A stretch of 14,593 bases of DNA from Acidobacteriota bacterium. Lineage in GTDB: Bacteria; Acidobacteriota; Terriglobia; Terriglobales; Acidobacteriaceae. The number at the start of each line of letters is the position of its first letter. Position 1 is the first letter of the stretch. Location: assembly GCA_021851625.1 (NCBI GenBank), contig JAJZCX010000008.1, positions 1 through 14,593 of the forward strand, read 5' to 3'. The position numbers were made by a program, and so were the translations under genes. This document shows, in pieces, positions 1 to 6,082 of the stretch. A model generated the notes under the pieces. It had not been told where the DNA came from. It ran no database searches and was given only the letters and a program-made list of their open reading frames with translations.

Positions 1-359
1 CGTGGCGCGAGTGCAGGCGGTGGAGGAGGAGGCGGTGCTGGAGCCGCAATCGGCTGCGGCTGCACCGTCAGATTATTCACCACAGTCTTTACGCCGGAGA
101 TCTGCGCCGCATCGGCAGCGGCCAACTCCCGCGCGGCGTCATTATTCACCGTGCCGGAAAGCGTGACCACGCCGTGGTCGGCCTGCACTTGAATCGGCAG
201 AGAAGCCAGCGCGCTCTCAGCGGCAAATTGACGCTCAATCCCAGCAGTAATCTGGGTGTCATTCGCGGGGGCGGGGGCTTTGTTGCAACCAGCGCTGAGC
301 GCCAGGGCGGCAGCCAGTGTGCCCATGAAAAACAATGTTCGCGGATCGAAACGGTGCAT
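1..359 (-). CDS. BON-domain lipoprotein (partial, C-terminus beyond window)
   Basis: This frame is open from an ATG at 359 to the window edge, so the 3' end is missing and 119 codons are visible. The ATG has a GGA-type ribosome site (AAGGAA) 8 bases upstream. Residues 1-25 form a lipoprotein signal: FDPR, a hydrophobic stretch, and a lipobox LSAGC with the acylated Cys at position 25. Residues of about 38-98 look like one BON domain, with the signature VQADHGVVTLSGTV followed by an alpha-helical ELAAADAAQISGVKTVVNNL segment. After it comes a proline-rich tail (PAPPPPPPP) running to the edge. BON domains are small periplasmic or outer-membrane folds thought to bind phospholipid or other envelope components (family knowledge). 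The product is probably tethered to a membrane. It is transcribed divergently from the YtxH gene. Whether a second BON domain or another domain follows the proline linker cannot be seen. Confidence 0.85.
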   Translation of the reverse strand, partial: MHRFDPRTLFFMGTLAAALALSAGCNKAPAPANDTQITAGIERQFAAESALASLPIQVQADHGVVTLSGTVNNDAARELAAADAAQISGVKTVVNNLTVQPQPIAAPAPPPPPPPALAP

Positions 360-586
360 ACAGGCGTTCCTTTTCGAGCAGTATCGAGTGCCAAACTCAG
401 GCTAGACTCAGTGTATGTGCGCGCTGCAGAACTGCACCAACCTAAGTGTTGTGTAGCGCAGCCCCAGGATTTGGACGAGTGACGGCACAAAAGGTTTCCT
501 GCGCGCCGCGTAAATTGCCCATCCCGGCTGCATTTGCTACCATTTCGTAGTTGACGCGCAATCTGGAACCAAGAGAGGTACCTGCG
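360..586. other. Divergent intergenic region (BON lipoprotein / YtxH)
   Basis: These 227 bases hold the upstream signals of two divergent genes. I see no convincing coding frame. A hexamer ACTCAG occurs twice in the same orientation at 395-400 and 406-411, spaced one helical turn (11 bases), which could be an operator but is too short to be sure. No promoter matching the sigma-70 consensus well was found on either strand. Confidence 0.4.
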
Positions 587-988
587 ATGGAAGACAAAGA
601 TACAGCCAGCATAGGATGGTTCGTGGCGGGGTTGACTCTGGGCGCGCTACTGGGCGTTCTGTTTGCTCCCAAGTCCGGCAAGGAAACACGCGAGGGCATC
701 GCCCAAGGCGCGCGCGAAGGCCGCGATTATCTGTCCGAGCGCGGGCGTGAAGTGCAGGAGCGCTTCGGCTCCGCAGTCGAACGTGGCAAAGACCAGTTGG
801 ACGATCTGACTGGACGCGCCAAGGACAAACTGAATCGCGGACGCAGCGCATGGAGCGGCCTGGCCGAACGGGGACGCGACGTGTTGGATTCCTTTGGTGG
901 GCAGACGGATCGCATCGCCGCCATGGAAGCGGGCAAAGAGGCCTTTCGCTCCAGCATCAACGAGGCAGGCGAACACCGCTCTTCGTAA
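587..988 (+). CDS. YtxH-domain membrane-anchored protein
   Basis: The product is a 133-residue protein. I chose the ATG at 587 because AGAGAGG lies upstream at a suitable distance; the frame is open back to a TTG at 551, but that start lacks a ribosome site. Residues 8-27 (GWFVAGLTLGALLGVLFAP) form a single membrane segment followed directly by KSGKETR, the typical YtxH-family layout (Pfam YtxH, formerly grouped with 'gas vesicle protein'). The remainder is a charged amphipathic helix rich in Arg, Glu, Gly and Asp with repeats of the kind GREVQERFGSAVERGKDQL, similar in texture to LEA-like stress proteins. In Bacillus subtilis YtxH is encoded with YtxG (DUF948) in a general-stress operon. Here the DUF948 gene follows 140 bases downstream on the same strand, which supports a shared role. 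Molecular function is unknown. Confidence 0.85.
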   Translation: MEDKDTASIGWFVAGLTLGALLGVLFAPKSGKETREGIAQGAREGRDYLSERGREVQERFGSAVERGKDQLDDLTGRAKDKLNRGRSAWSGLAERGRDVLDSFGGQTDRIAAMEAGKEAFRSSINEAGEHRSS

Positions 989-1035
989 GAAAATTTGGCC
1001 GCACCGGCAGCGATGCCGCAGACAATTGCAGCGCG

Positions 1036-1064
1036 GAGACAGTGCGCGCAAACGCAGGTATAGT
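1036..1064 (+). promoter_or_regulatory. Possible sigma-70-type promoter for the DUF948 gene
   Basis: GAGACA at 1036-1041 (4 of 6 to TTGACA) is followed after 17 bases by TATAGT at 1059-1064 (5 of 6 to TATAAT). The predicted start near 1071 would leave a leader of about 58 bases before the ATG at 1129. The gene could equally be read through from the YtxH gene upstream. Confidence 0.3.
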
Positions 1065-1128
1065 TGGAGCGGCTGCCAACGCGCGGAACAGATACCACAA
1101 CAGCCAGCATTCCGCAGAAGGAGATTCG

Positions 1129-1635
1129 ATGACACTTCCCAACAATTCCATGCTGTTGCCGCTCTTTATCGGTGTGACGGCGCTGGGCGTTTTGTTGCAG
1201 GCCGGGGTGCTGCTAGCGCTGTATGTGGGCATTCGCCAGGCCGAGCGCCACGTGCTCGAAAAGCTGGATGAAATCTACGAAGATGTCTCCCCCTTGCTGC
1301 AAACCGCGCACGTGCTGCTGGAGGAGACCGGCGGAAAAATCCGAGCCATTGCTGACAACGCGCACGCCATCAGCGAAAAGATTCGCGACCAGGTGGATAA
1401 CACCGGCGCAGCCGTGGGCGAGATCGCCAATCGTACGCGCCAGCAGGCCGAGCGCGTGGATGCCATGGTCACGGAGATACTCGACACGGTTGCAGACACC
1501 TCGCGCCTGGTGCAAGACAGCATTCTGTCGCCGCTACGGCAGGTGGGCGGCTGGCTCGGCTCCGTGCGCAGCATTTTAGATGCGCTGCGCCGCCCCGAAC
1601 GCAAGCCCCGCACCCACGAAGAACATACCTACTAA
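1129..1635 (+). CDS. DUF948 (YtxG-like) membrane protein
   Basis: The product is a 168-residue protein. The ATG at 1129 is preceded by a perfect AAGGAG 6 bases upstream; the frame stays open further upstream but without such a signal. Residues of about 8-29 (LPLFIGVTALGVLLQAGVLL) form one N-terminal membrane helix, followed by a long predicted coiled coil with regular spacing of Leu, Ile, Ala and Val. This includes LEKLDEIYEDVSPLLQTAHV and repeated blocks such as KIRAIADNAHAISEKIRDQV and VGEIANRTRQQAERVDAMV. The pattern fits DUF948, the family of B. subtilis YtxG, and resembles the methyl-accepting-protein type of antiparallel coiled coil. The C-terminus is short, basic and probably disordered. 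It lies directly after the YtxH gene, the order being reversed relative to Bacillus ytxGH. The exact biochemical role is not known. A transducer-like protein is less likely because no signalling hairpin motif is present. Confidence 0.8.
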   Translation: MTLPNNSMLLPLFIGVTALGVLLQAGVLLALYVGIRQAERHVLEKLDEIYEDVSPLLQTAHVLLEETGGKIRAIADNAHAISEKIRDQVDNTGAAVGEIANRTRQQAERVDAMVTEILDTVADTSRLVQDSILSPLRQVGGWLGSVRSILDALRRPERKPRTHEEHTY

Positions 1636-1663
1636 ACCGCGACCACCGTTGTCGTCGCATTCT

Positions 1664-1689
1664 CCCAGGTCTCAAAAACGAGACCTGGG
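1664..1689. repeat. Perfect 10-bp inverted repeat, acidobacterial REP-like
   Basis: CCCAGGTCTC at 1664-1673 pairs perfectly with GAGACCTGGG at 1680-1689 around the 6-base loop AAAAAC, and is followed by GGCACCC. From memory, very similar palindromes with a GGGGCACCC tail are dispersed in intergenic regions of Acidobacteriaceae. That attribution is recollection, not a search. It lies between converging genes, 28 bases after the DUF948 stop. Confidence 0.7.
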
Positions 1690-1707
1690 GCACCCTGGTG
1701 CCCTTTT
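1688..1707 (+). terminator. Possible intrinsic terminator after DUF948 gene
   Basis: GGGCAC at 1688-1693 pairs with GTGCCC at 1698-1703 around the loop CCTG, followed by TTTT at 1704-1707. The left arm shares two bases with the preceding 10-bp hairpin, so the two structures partly compete. Confidence 0.5.
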
Positions 1708-1737
1708 AGGAAAGCCTCTCGACATAGCAGCAACAAG

Positions 1738-1770
1738 AAGCGCTCGCCAAAGGCGAGCGCTTATTTTGTT
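1738..1770. terminator. Bidirectional intrinsic terminator (DUF948 gene / tsf)
   Basis: AAGCGCTCGCC at 1738-1748 and GGCGAGCGCTT at 1752-1762 form a perfect 11-bp stem with a 3-base loop AAA. T-rich sequence follows on both strands: ATTTTGTTGCTTG on the plus strand, and TTCTTGTTGCT on the minus strand. The site sits between the converging ends of the DUF948 gene (stop at 1635) and tsf (stop at 1809), where a terminator serving both is expected. Confidence 0.85.
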
Positions 1771-1808
1771 GCTTGTTTTTGTTCTTGTTCGGGCCTGTTT
1801 GGGAACCC

Positions 1809-2468
1809 TTAGCTAGCGGATTCTTCAACGCTGGTTTTGGTCTGTGCGACGGTCCAGTTGGTATCGCCGACCTTGAAGCGAGCAAAGCGGCGCACCACAA
1901 TGTTCTCGCCCAGCTTGCCGATCTTTTGCGCGATCAACTGGCTGATGGTCACCGTCTGCTCCTTGATGAAAGGCTGCTCCAGCAGGCAGACCTCCTCGTA
2001 GAACTTCGACATTTTGCCTTCGACGATCTTCTCGACCACAGGCGCGGGCTTGCCGGTGGCTGCTGCTTGGGCGCGATAGATTTCCTTCTCGCGCGCCATG
2101 TCCTCTGCCGTCACATCTTCCTTGCGAATGTAGCGCGGATCCGTCGCCGCGATGTGCATGGCGATGTCTTTGAGCATGTCTTGGAAGTCCGCGGTGCGGG
2201 CGACAAAGTCACTCTCGCAGTTGACCTCCAACAGCACGCCGATCTTGCCGCCAGCGTGGATGTAGGTGCCCACGGCACCTTCGCTGGCCGTGCGGCTGGC
2301 TTTCTTGGCCGCAGAGGCCATGCCCTTTTTGCGCAGCACGACGATGGCCTCTTCCAGATTGCCCTTGGCCTCGGCCAGAGCGGAGCGGCAGTCCATCATG
2401 GGCGCGCCGGTCTTGTCGCGCAGTTCCTTTACCATTGCAGCGGAGATTGTTTCGGTCACGGTCGACAT
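1809..2468 (-). CDS. tsf: Elongation factor Ts
   Basis: The product is a 219-residue EF-Ts, the guanine-nucleotide exchange factor that recharges EF-Tu with GTP during elongation. The N-terminal UBA-like domain shows the family pattern MVKELRDKTGAPMMDCRSAL followed by KGNLEEAIVVLRKKG. The core then begins with EGAVGTYIHAGGKIGVLLEV and NCESDFVART, which carries the conserved Asp-Phe pair that contacts EF-Tu. It is shorter than the E. coli protein (about 283 residues) and close to the short form with one core repeat, as in Thermus; I see no truncation. The start is the ATG at 2468 (MSTVTE). Its upstream region is A-rich with only AAAGG abutting the ATG, so the ribosome site is weak. It is last in the rplM-rpsI-rpsB-tsf series, 168 bases after rpsB, and ends before the bidirectional terminator. 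Confidence 0.98.
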   Translation of the reverse strand: MSTVTETISAAMVKELRDKTGAPMMDCRSALAEAKGNLEEAIVVLRKKGMASAAKKASRTASEGAVGTYIHAGGKIGVLLEVNCESDFVARTADFQDMLKDIAMHIAATDPRYIRKEDVTAEDMAREKEIYRAQAAATGKPAPVVEKIVEGKMSKFYEEVCLLEQPFIKEQTVTISQLIAQKIGKLGENIVVRRFARFKVGDTNWTVAQTKTSVEESAS

Positions 2469-2491
2469 CCTTTTTCTTTCAACCTCATTGT

Positions 2492-2508
2492 GCATTCCCT
2501 GGGAATGC
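2492..2508 (-). promoter_or_regulatory. Hairpin in the tsf leader
   Basis: GCATTCC at 2492-2498 pairs with GGAATGC at 2502-2508 around the loop CTG, a 17-base palindrome, 24 bases in front of the tsf start codon. In the rpsB-tsf message it would form a small stem-loop near the tsf ribosome-binding region. Function is not known. It could tune tsf translation or act as a processing site. Confidence 0.45.
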
Positions 2509-2636
2509 GAATCTGTGCATCGTGTGGAAACAAAAGCGGCGCGGTCGTCTTGCACCGCACCGCCTGAGAAGTTCGCTCTGAATGGAGCGGCGCTGGTGGG
2601 CTACATAGCTCAACAAGCGCCCCAACAGCGGAGGGT

Positions 2637-3539
2637 TTACAGGCTGTTGCCAGCCAGCTCCGCGGGTTCGTCCTCGGCAGTGGTCACGGCAGCCGGGGCT
2701 TTGCGAATCCCGCCGCCCAAGGCCTGTTCCAAGTCCACTTCATCGGCCAGTTCTGGATCGTAGGCGTTGGCGCTCAGCACGCTGGCAACCTCTGGCGACA
2801 GAACGGCTTCTTCCCCGGTGGCGATGCTGGCCACTTCGGCCAACTGCTTGTCTCCAGCGGCCTGCACGCCTTCCACGATGGAGTCGGCGATTTTCGAGGT
2901 GAACAGGCGAATGGCGCGCAGCGCGTCATCATTGCCTGGGATCACGTAATCGACCAGCGTCGGATCGCAGTTGGTGTCCACCACGGCGACAACGGGAATG
3001 CCCAGCTTGCGGGCTTCCTTGACGGCAATCTGTTCGTTGTTGGAGTCCACGACAAAGATCGCATCCGGCAGGCGGCGCATGTTTTTGATGCCGGCCAAGT
3101 TGGCCTGCAAGTGCTTGCGCTCGCGCTCCAAGCGAATGATTTCCTTCTTCGTCAACAGATCGTAGCGGCCGTCGGTGGCCATCTCATCGAGTTCCTGAAG
3201 GCGCTTGACAGACTTCTGCACGGTGGTCCAGTTGGTAAGCAGACCGCCCAGCCAGCGCTGATTGATATAGAACATGCCGCAACGTGTGGCCTCTTCGGCA
3301 ATGGCATCCTGCGCCTGCCGCTTGGTGCCCACAAACAAAATCACCCGACCCTCGGCTGCCATGTCCGTGGTGAACTTGGCCGCTTCTTTGAACATCTTCA
3401 GCGTCTTTTGCAGGTCGATGATGTAAATGCCGTTGCGTTCGCCAAAGATATATTCCTTCATCCTTGGGTTCCAGCGCTTTGTCTGATGCCCGAAGTGGAC
3501 TCCCGCTTCGAGCAGTTCCTTCATGGTGATGGTAGCCAA
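2637..3539 (-). CDS. rpsB: 30S ribosomal protein S2
   Basis: The product is a 300-residue S2, which binds the 30S body near the head-body hinge and is needed for S1 docking. Family signatures are visible: TITMKELLEAGVHFGHQTKR at the N-terminus, then WNPRMKEYIFGERNGIYIIDL, WLGGLLTNW, and PDAIFVVDSNNEQIAVKEA with IPVVAVVDTNCDP. I place the start at a TTG (3539), giving M-ATITMKELL. AAGGAGG lies 4 bases before it, whereas the in-frame ATG five codons later is 19 bases from that site. The protein exceeds E. coli S2 (about 241) by an acidic C-terminal tail of roughly 60-70 residues. The gene follows rpsI by 228 bases and precedes tsf. A structured RNA element sits just upstream of its ribosome site. 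Confidence 0.98.
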   Translation of the reverse strand: MATITMKELLEAGVHFGHQTKRWNPRMKEYIFGERNGIYIIDLQKTLKMFKEAAKFTTDMAAEGRVILFVGTKRQAQDAIAEEATRCGMFYINQRWLGGLLTNWTTVQKSVKRLQELDEMATDGRYDLLTKKEIIRLERERKHLQANLAGIKNMRRLPDAIFVVDSNNEQIAVKEARKLGIPVVAVVDTNCDPTLVDYVIPGNDDALRAIRLFTSKIADSIVEGVQAAGDKQLAEVASIATGEEAVLSPEVASVLSANAYDPELADEVDLEQALGGGIRKAPAAVTTAEDEPAELAGNSL

Positions 3540-3550
3540 ACAGCCTCCTT
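3540..3550 (-). promoter_or_regulatory. Ribosome-binding site that fixes the TTG start of rpsB
   Basis: On the minus strand AAGGAGG (3550-3544) is an exact anti-Shine-Dalgarno match followed by CTGT and then TTG at 3539-3537. No ATG or GTG lies in frame at a suitable distance, and homologous S2 proteins begin with the residues encoded from this TTG. Confidence 0.85.
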
Positions 3551-3559
3551 GTGATTTGC

Positions 3560-3593
3560 ATTCCAGCAATGCTGCGTGCAGCCGGGCTGGAAT
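3560..3593 (-). ncRNA. Structured rpsB leader element (putative S2 autoregulatory site)
   Basis: ATTCCAGC at 3560-3567 pairs perfectly with GCTGGAAT at 3586-3593 (8 bp). Inside, after a symmetrical 3x3 internal loop (AAT/CGG), GCTG at 3571-3574 pairs with CAGC at 3579-3582 around a 4-base loop. The base of this two-tier hairpin ends 9 bases before the AAGGAGG site of rpsB. In E. coli and other bacteria S2 represses its own rpsB-tsf message through a leader structure (established), and this element is positioned to do the same. Similarity to any known S2 leader motif was not tested. Confidence 0.5.
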
Positions 3594-3767
3594 TTATCCC
3601 ACTTACGCGGGAGATTGAACAACAAACTGACTGGCCCGCGCGCAGCGCCCTTTGCATTGGCGCGCCGCAGACCGAAACACCCAAACACCAACCCCAACCG
3701 CCGGCCAGCAGCCCGGCCAAATCTCTGGCTCAGGCTGCCGCCGCGTGCTGGTTTGCCGCTCCAGCGT

Positions 3768-4163
3768 CTAGCGCTTGGAGAACTGGAAGCGCTTGCGCGC
3801 GCCCTTCTGGCCGTACTTCTTGCGTTCCTTCATGCGGGCATCGCGGGTCAACAATCCCTCAGCCTTGATGGAGGGGCGCAGCTCAGCATTGAACTCGACC
3901 AACGCGCGCGCGGTGCCCATCTTGACGGCATCGGCCTGGGCCGAAACGCCGCCGCCCTTGACCGTGGCCAGCACGTCAAAGGTTGCTGTGGTCTCCGTCA
4001 TAGCCAACACGCGACGCGCACTGGCGCGCTGCTGCTCGGTGACGAAGTACTCTTCAAAGGCCCGTCCGTTGACGGTGAACTTGCCGCTGCCCGGGCGCAG
4101 AAACACGCGAGCCACGCTCGCCTTGCGTCGTCCGGTTCCGTAGTATTGCACGATCTCTGCCAT
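3768..4163 (-). CDS. rpsI: 30S ribosomal protein S9
   Basis: The product is a 131-residue S9, a protein of the 30S head whose C-terminal tail reaches the P-site tRNA. Signatures: YYGTGRRKASVARVFLRPG near the N-terminus, the central VKGGGVSAQADAVKMGTARA, and the basic end KYGQKGARKRFQFSKR, where the final Lys-Arg contacts tRNA in the family. The start chosen is the ATG at 4163 (MAEIVQYYG); an upstream in-frame ATG adds eight residues that are not family-like. The ribosome site is weak (GGA about 8 bases upstream). The gene lies 87 bases after rplM in the near-universal rplM-rpsI pair. Confidence 0.98.
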   Translation of the reverse strand: MAEIVQYYGTGRRKASVARVFLRPGSGKFTVNGRAFEEYFVTEQQRASARRVLAMTETTATFDVLATVKGGGVSAQADAVKMGTARALVEFNAELRPSIKAEGLLTRDARMKERKKYGQKGARKRFQFSKR

Positions 4164-4250
4164 GTGGTTTCCGCTGTCTCTCTTCAAAAAAAATCTTCGA
4201 ACTGTTTTCGTCCGCAGCCACGCCGTAACAGCGCAGCCGTACGGGCGTCC

Positions 4251-4685
4251 TTACTGCGCCAACGCCATCACTTCCGGCTTCTGCGCCTCATGCGGATGCT
4301 GGTCGCCGCGATAGACCTTCAGCTTGGTGGCCATCTGGCGGCCCATCTTGCTCTTGGGCAGCATGCCCTTGACGGCCTGCTCGACGATCTGCTCCGGGCG
4401 GCGATTCAGCAGGCGGATGAAAGACTCCTCACGCAGGCCGCCGGGAAAGCCCGTGTAGCGGCGATACATTTTCTGCTGGCTCTTCAAGCCCGTCAGGCGA
4501 ATCTTTTCGGCGTTCAACACGATGACGTGGTCGCCGGTATCAATATAAGGGGTGTACTGCGGGCTATTTTTGCCGCTCAGCACGCGCGCGGCCTGGCTGG
4601 CCAGTCGGCCCAGCGTCTGTCCGCTGGCGTCCAACACGAACCACTTGCGCACGATCGTCTGCTGGGTGGGGATAAACGTTGACAT
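4251..4685 (-). CDS. rplM: 50S ribosomal protein L13
   Basis: The product is a 144-residue L13, an early-assembling 23S rRNA-binding protein of the large subunit. Diagnostic segments: RKWFVLDASGQTLGRLASQA at the N-terminus, then YTPYIDTGDHVIVLNAEKI, KMYRRYTGFPGGLRE, and VKGMLPKSKMGRQMATKLKV with VYRGDQHPHEAQKPE. The length matches the family (about 142 in E. coli). The ATG at 4685 has AAGGAAGGAAG 5-6 bases upstream; the frame is open further upstream but that extension has no L13 character. It is the first gene of the operon rplM-rpsI-rpsB-tsf. Confidence 0.98.
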   Translation of the reverse strand: MSTFIPTQQTIVRKWFVLDASGQTLGRLASQAARVLSGKNSPQYTPYIDTGDHVIVLNAEKIRLTGLKSQQKMYRRYTGFPGGLREESFIRLLNRRPEQIVEQAVKGMLPKSKMGRQMATKLKVYRGDQHPHEAQKPEVMALAQ

Positions 4686-5123
4686 CAATCTTCCTTCCTT
4701 CGGTACAAACTGCTCTGCAAAATCAAAAATCTTCCGTACAAAACCAACTCGCTCCGCCTGCTGCCGCTTCCATGCCAAACCAACACGGACCAAATCCGCA
4801 TGCAACCCGATCAAGCTTCGGGTGCAGGCTTCGCCGCGACGTACTGCGCGCGCACTGGCTCTGGGCCAACAGGCAGCCCAAGAACACTCGCGGTCAACTG
4901 CCAGAATCGCGTGTGCCGCAATCGCCCGGCCTGACACGAGGTGTTCAACCGCGTGCGTGCCGTCATTGCGTGGGGCGCAGTTCACATGGCTCCCATGCCG
5001 CCGGAGCCGTGGCCTGCGCGACAACTTCCGCGTGGCCAATGCTCATCGCCTGCCGTGGAGCCGGTGCCGCCTGCCCACGCCACAAAGCGAGAGACTGCGC
5101 AAGGCTCTCAGAATACCGGATTT

Positions 5124-5157
5124 CCCCGGGGAGAGTCAATTGGCTTCTCCACTGGGG
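5124..5157. repeat. Two-tier inverted repeat upstream of the HNH-like gene
   Basis: An outer CCCC (5124-5127) with GGGG (5154-5157) encloses GGAGA (5130-5134) with TCTCC (5146-5150). The loop is GTCAATTGGCT, itself centred on the palindrome CAATTG. It sits just before the composition change. It could be an operator or the remnant of a terminator, but there is no T-run. Confidence 0.35.
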
Positions 5158-5208
5158 CGAGGTCGCATCGCAAGAATGAATTTGCTTGACCCCGGTTGGA
5201 GTTGCGGA

Positions 5209-5237
5209 TTCGAAACCAATGAACGAGACGATATATT
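5209..5237 (+). promoter_or_regulatory. Possible promoter of the HNH-like gene
   Basis: TATATT at 5232-5237 (5 of 6 to TATAAT) lies 17 bases after a weak TTCGAA (5209-5214, 3 of 6). A transcript starting near 5244 would have a leader of about 31 bases before the ATG at 5275, which supports that start over the one at 5176. Confidence 0.35.
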
Positions 5238-5274
5238 ATGGCAAGTATTTGCTCTGTGGGGGAATTCTAGAAAC

Positions 5275-6081
5275 ATGTTGAACTTGAAAGATACGATCGA
5301 TCAAGTTTGCCGCAAGGCGACTCAATTTCGTCCCTACACCTTCAGCTTATGTAGTTTGCAAAGTGCGCAGCATCTGGCCAATGGCAATAAAATTCGAATC
5401 ACGTGCAACGGCCCAGGTCAATATACGGTGGATGTTCTCGATCCGCAGGATGCGTTCATTCAAACTGTGAATATGGGAAAAATTTATGCAACCGCCGGCA
5501 TGATCAGTTCCACGGCCTTTGCAAAAACCCAATATGGCAATGTTGTCGATGACTATTTATTCGGCATAATTTATGACGTTCAAGATCGCAATATGTCCTA
5601 TAGCAGCGGTGGTATCATCGCGCAGAAAACAGTCAAGACGTCCGCCTGCATGGAATGTGGGCTGGTGCTTCCTCTGCGCAACCTGACCATCGATCACCAA
5701 CGTCCGCAGACTGGAGGAGAAGTGGAAGCCGTTCTCAAAACCTTCCGAGCCTTCGGTTTAACAACAGAAGGGCCGCAAGGGCCAAAGGGAAAAATGATTT
5801 TGGCGTATGTGCAGGCCAGCGCTCAACCCACAACGCAATTTCCCCAGCAAATCAATCAATTGATTCACGCCATTCCCACAAAGCCAGGTCGTGGGCCTCT
5901 CGGGGGTACGAGCCTTATCAACCGCTACACGTTGAACAACGAAGGAACGATCTTGTATAGCTTTGCTGTGGAAGCAGGGCAGTTGGAGGAACTGAAGTCC
6001 CAGTGCATGCATGGGTTGTTGAACCTGCAACCGATGTGTGGGGCCTGCAATTCCAGCCGTCAAAACCCAACCAAATTTTGA
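5275..6081 (+). CDS. Orphan protein with split HNH-like zinc motif
   Basis: I do not recognise the family. The 268-residue product (from ATG 5275) has an N-terminal half without known motifs: a helix LKDTIDQVCRKATQF, then a mainly beta-looking region. Its C-terminal half has all parts of an HNH/treble-clef nuclease finger: C125-x2-C128, a beta-hairpin NLTIDHQRPQ with the Asp140-His141 pair, then N250 and C255-x2-C258 in LNLQPMCGACNSSRQN. About 110 residues separate His141 from Asn250, against roughly 15-30 in ordinary HNH domains, so the fold would be interrupted by a large insertion (FRAFGLTTEGPQGPKGK, then Gln/Pro-rich sequence). G+C over 5461-5640 is 43% by hand count against 57-58% in two flanking-gene stretches, suggesting transfer. 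An in-frame ATG at 5176 would add 33 residues. It ends 1 base from the otsA stop. A nuclease role (defence, toxin or mobile) is inference. Confidence 0.75.
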   Translation: MLNLKDTIDQVCRKATQFRPYTFSLCSLQSAQHLANGNKIRITCNGPGQYTVDVLDPQDAFIQTVNMGKIYATAGMISSTAFAKTQYGNVVDDYLFGIIYDVQDRNMSYSSGGIIAQKTVKTSACMECGLVLPLRNLTIDHQRPQTGGEVEAVLKTFRAFGLTTEGPQGPKGKMILAYVQASAQPTTQFPQQINQLIHAIPTKPGRGPLGGTSLINRYTLNNEGTILYSFAVEAGQLEELKSQCMHGLLNLQPMCGACNSSRQNPTKF

Positions 6082-6082
6082 G

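Larger units (their letters stand above)
4686..5274. other. Long non-coding interval upstream of rplM
   Basis: This is almost 590 bases between the divergent rplM and HNH-like genes. Open frames cross it on both strands, but their translations are Arg/Pro/Ala-rich with no recognisable motif, so I do not call a gene. It must hold the rplM-operon promoter, but no clear sigma-70 match was found. The base composition drops toward AT from about 5210 on, coinciding with the HNH-like gene. A hairpin lies at 5124-5157 and a promoter-like site at 5209-5237. Confidence 0.5.

Noticed and set aside
372..391. Sigma-54-like element (TTGGCAC...CTGCT) upstream of the BON lipoprotein on the minus strand
   Set aside because: The GG to GC spacing is 11 bases instead of the required 10, and no activator site is visible.
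1773..2567. A 264-codon plus-strand frame opposite tsf
   Set aside because: It is the antisense shadow of tsf.
3593..3622. Possible promoter in front of rpsB on the minus strand (TTGTTC, 18 bases, GATAAA)
   Set aside because: Boxes match only 3 and 4 of 6, and initiation there would remove the start of the leader hairpin. Read-through from rplM is more likely.
3698..3720. GCCGG...CCGGC hairpin after rpsI
   Set aside because: Only 5 bp and no T-run; not a terminator, and the operon continues to rpsB.
4181..4198. TCTTC-A8-TCTTC direct repeat between rplM and rpsI
   Set aside because: An eight-base A-run with short flanks, no stem before it, so neither terminator nor recognisable element.
3576..4682. 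A 368-codon plus-strand frame opposite rpsI and rplM
   Set aside because: It is antisense to two certain ribosomal-protein genes and carries no ribosome site or domain; open because of GC-rich codon bias.
4552..5175. Frame upstream of the HNH-like gene (plus) and the minus-strand frame into rplM
   Set aside because: They are open but Arg/Pro/Ala-rich with no motif. The first part is merely the antisense of rplM.
5195..5215. T-arm-like GGTTTCGAATCC on the minus strand, suggesting a tRNA
   Set aside because: The flanking 5-bp T-stem does not pair and no acceptor, D or anticodon arms could be built.
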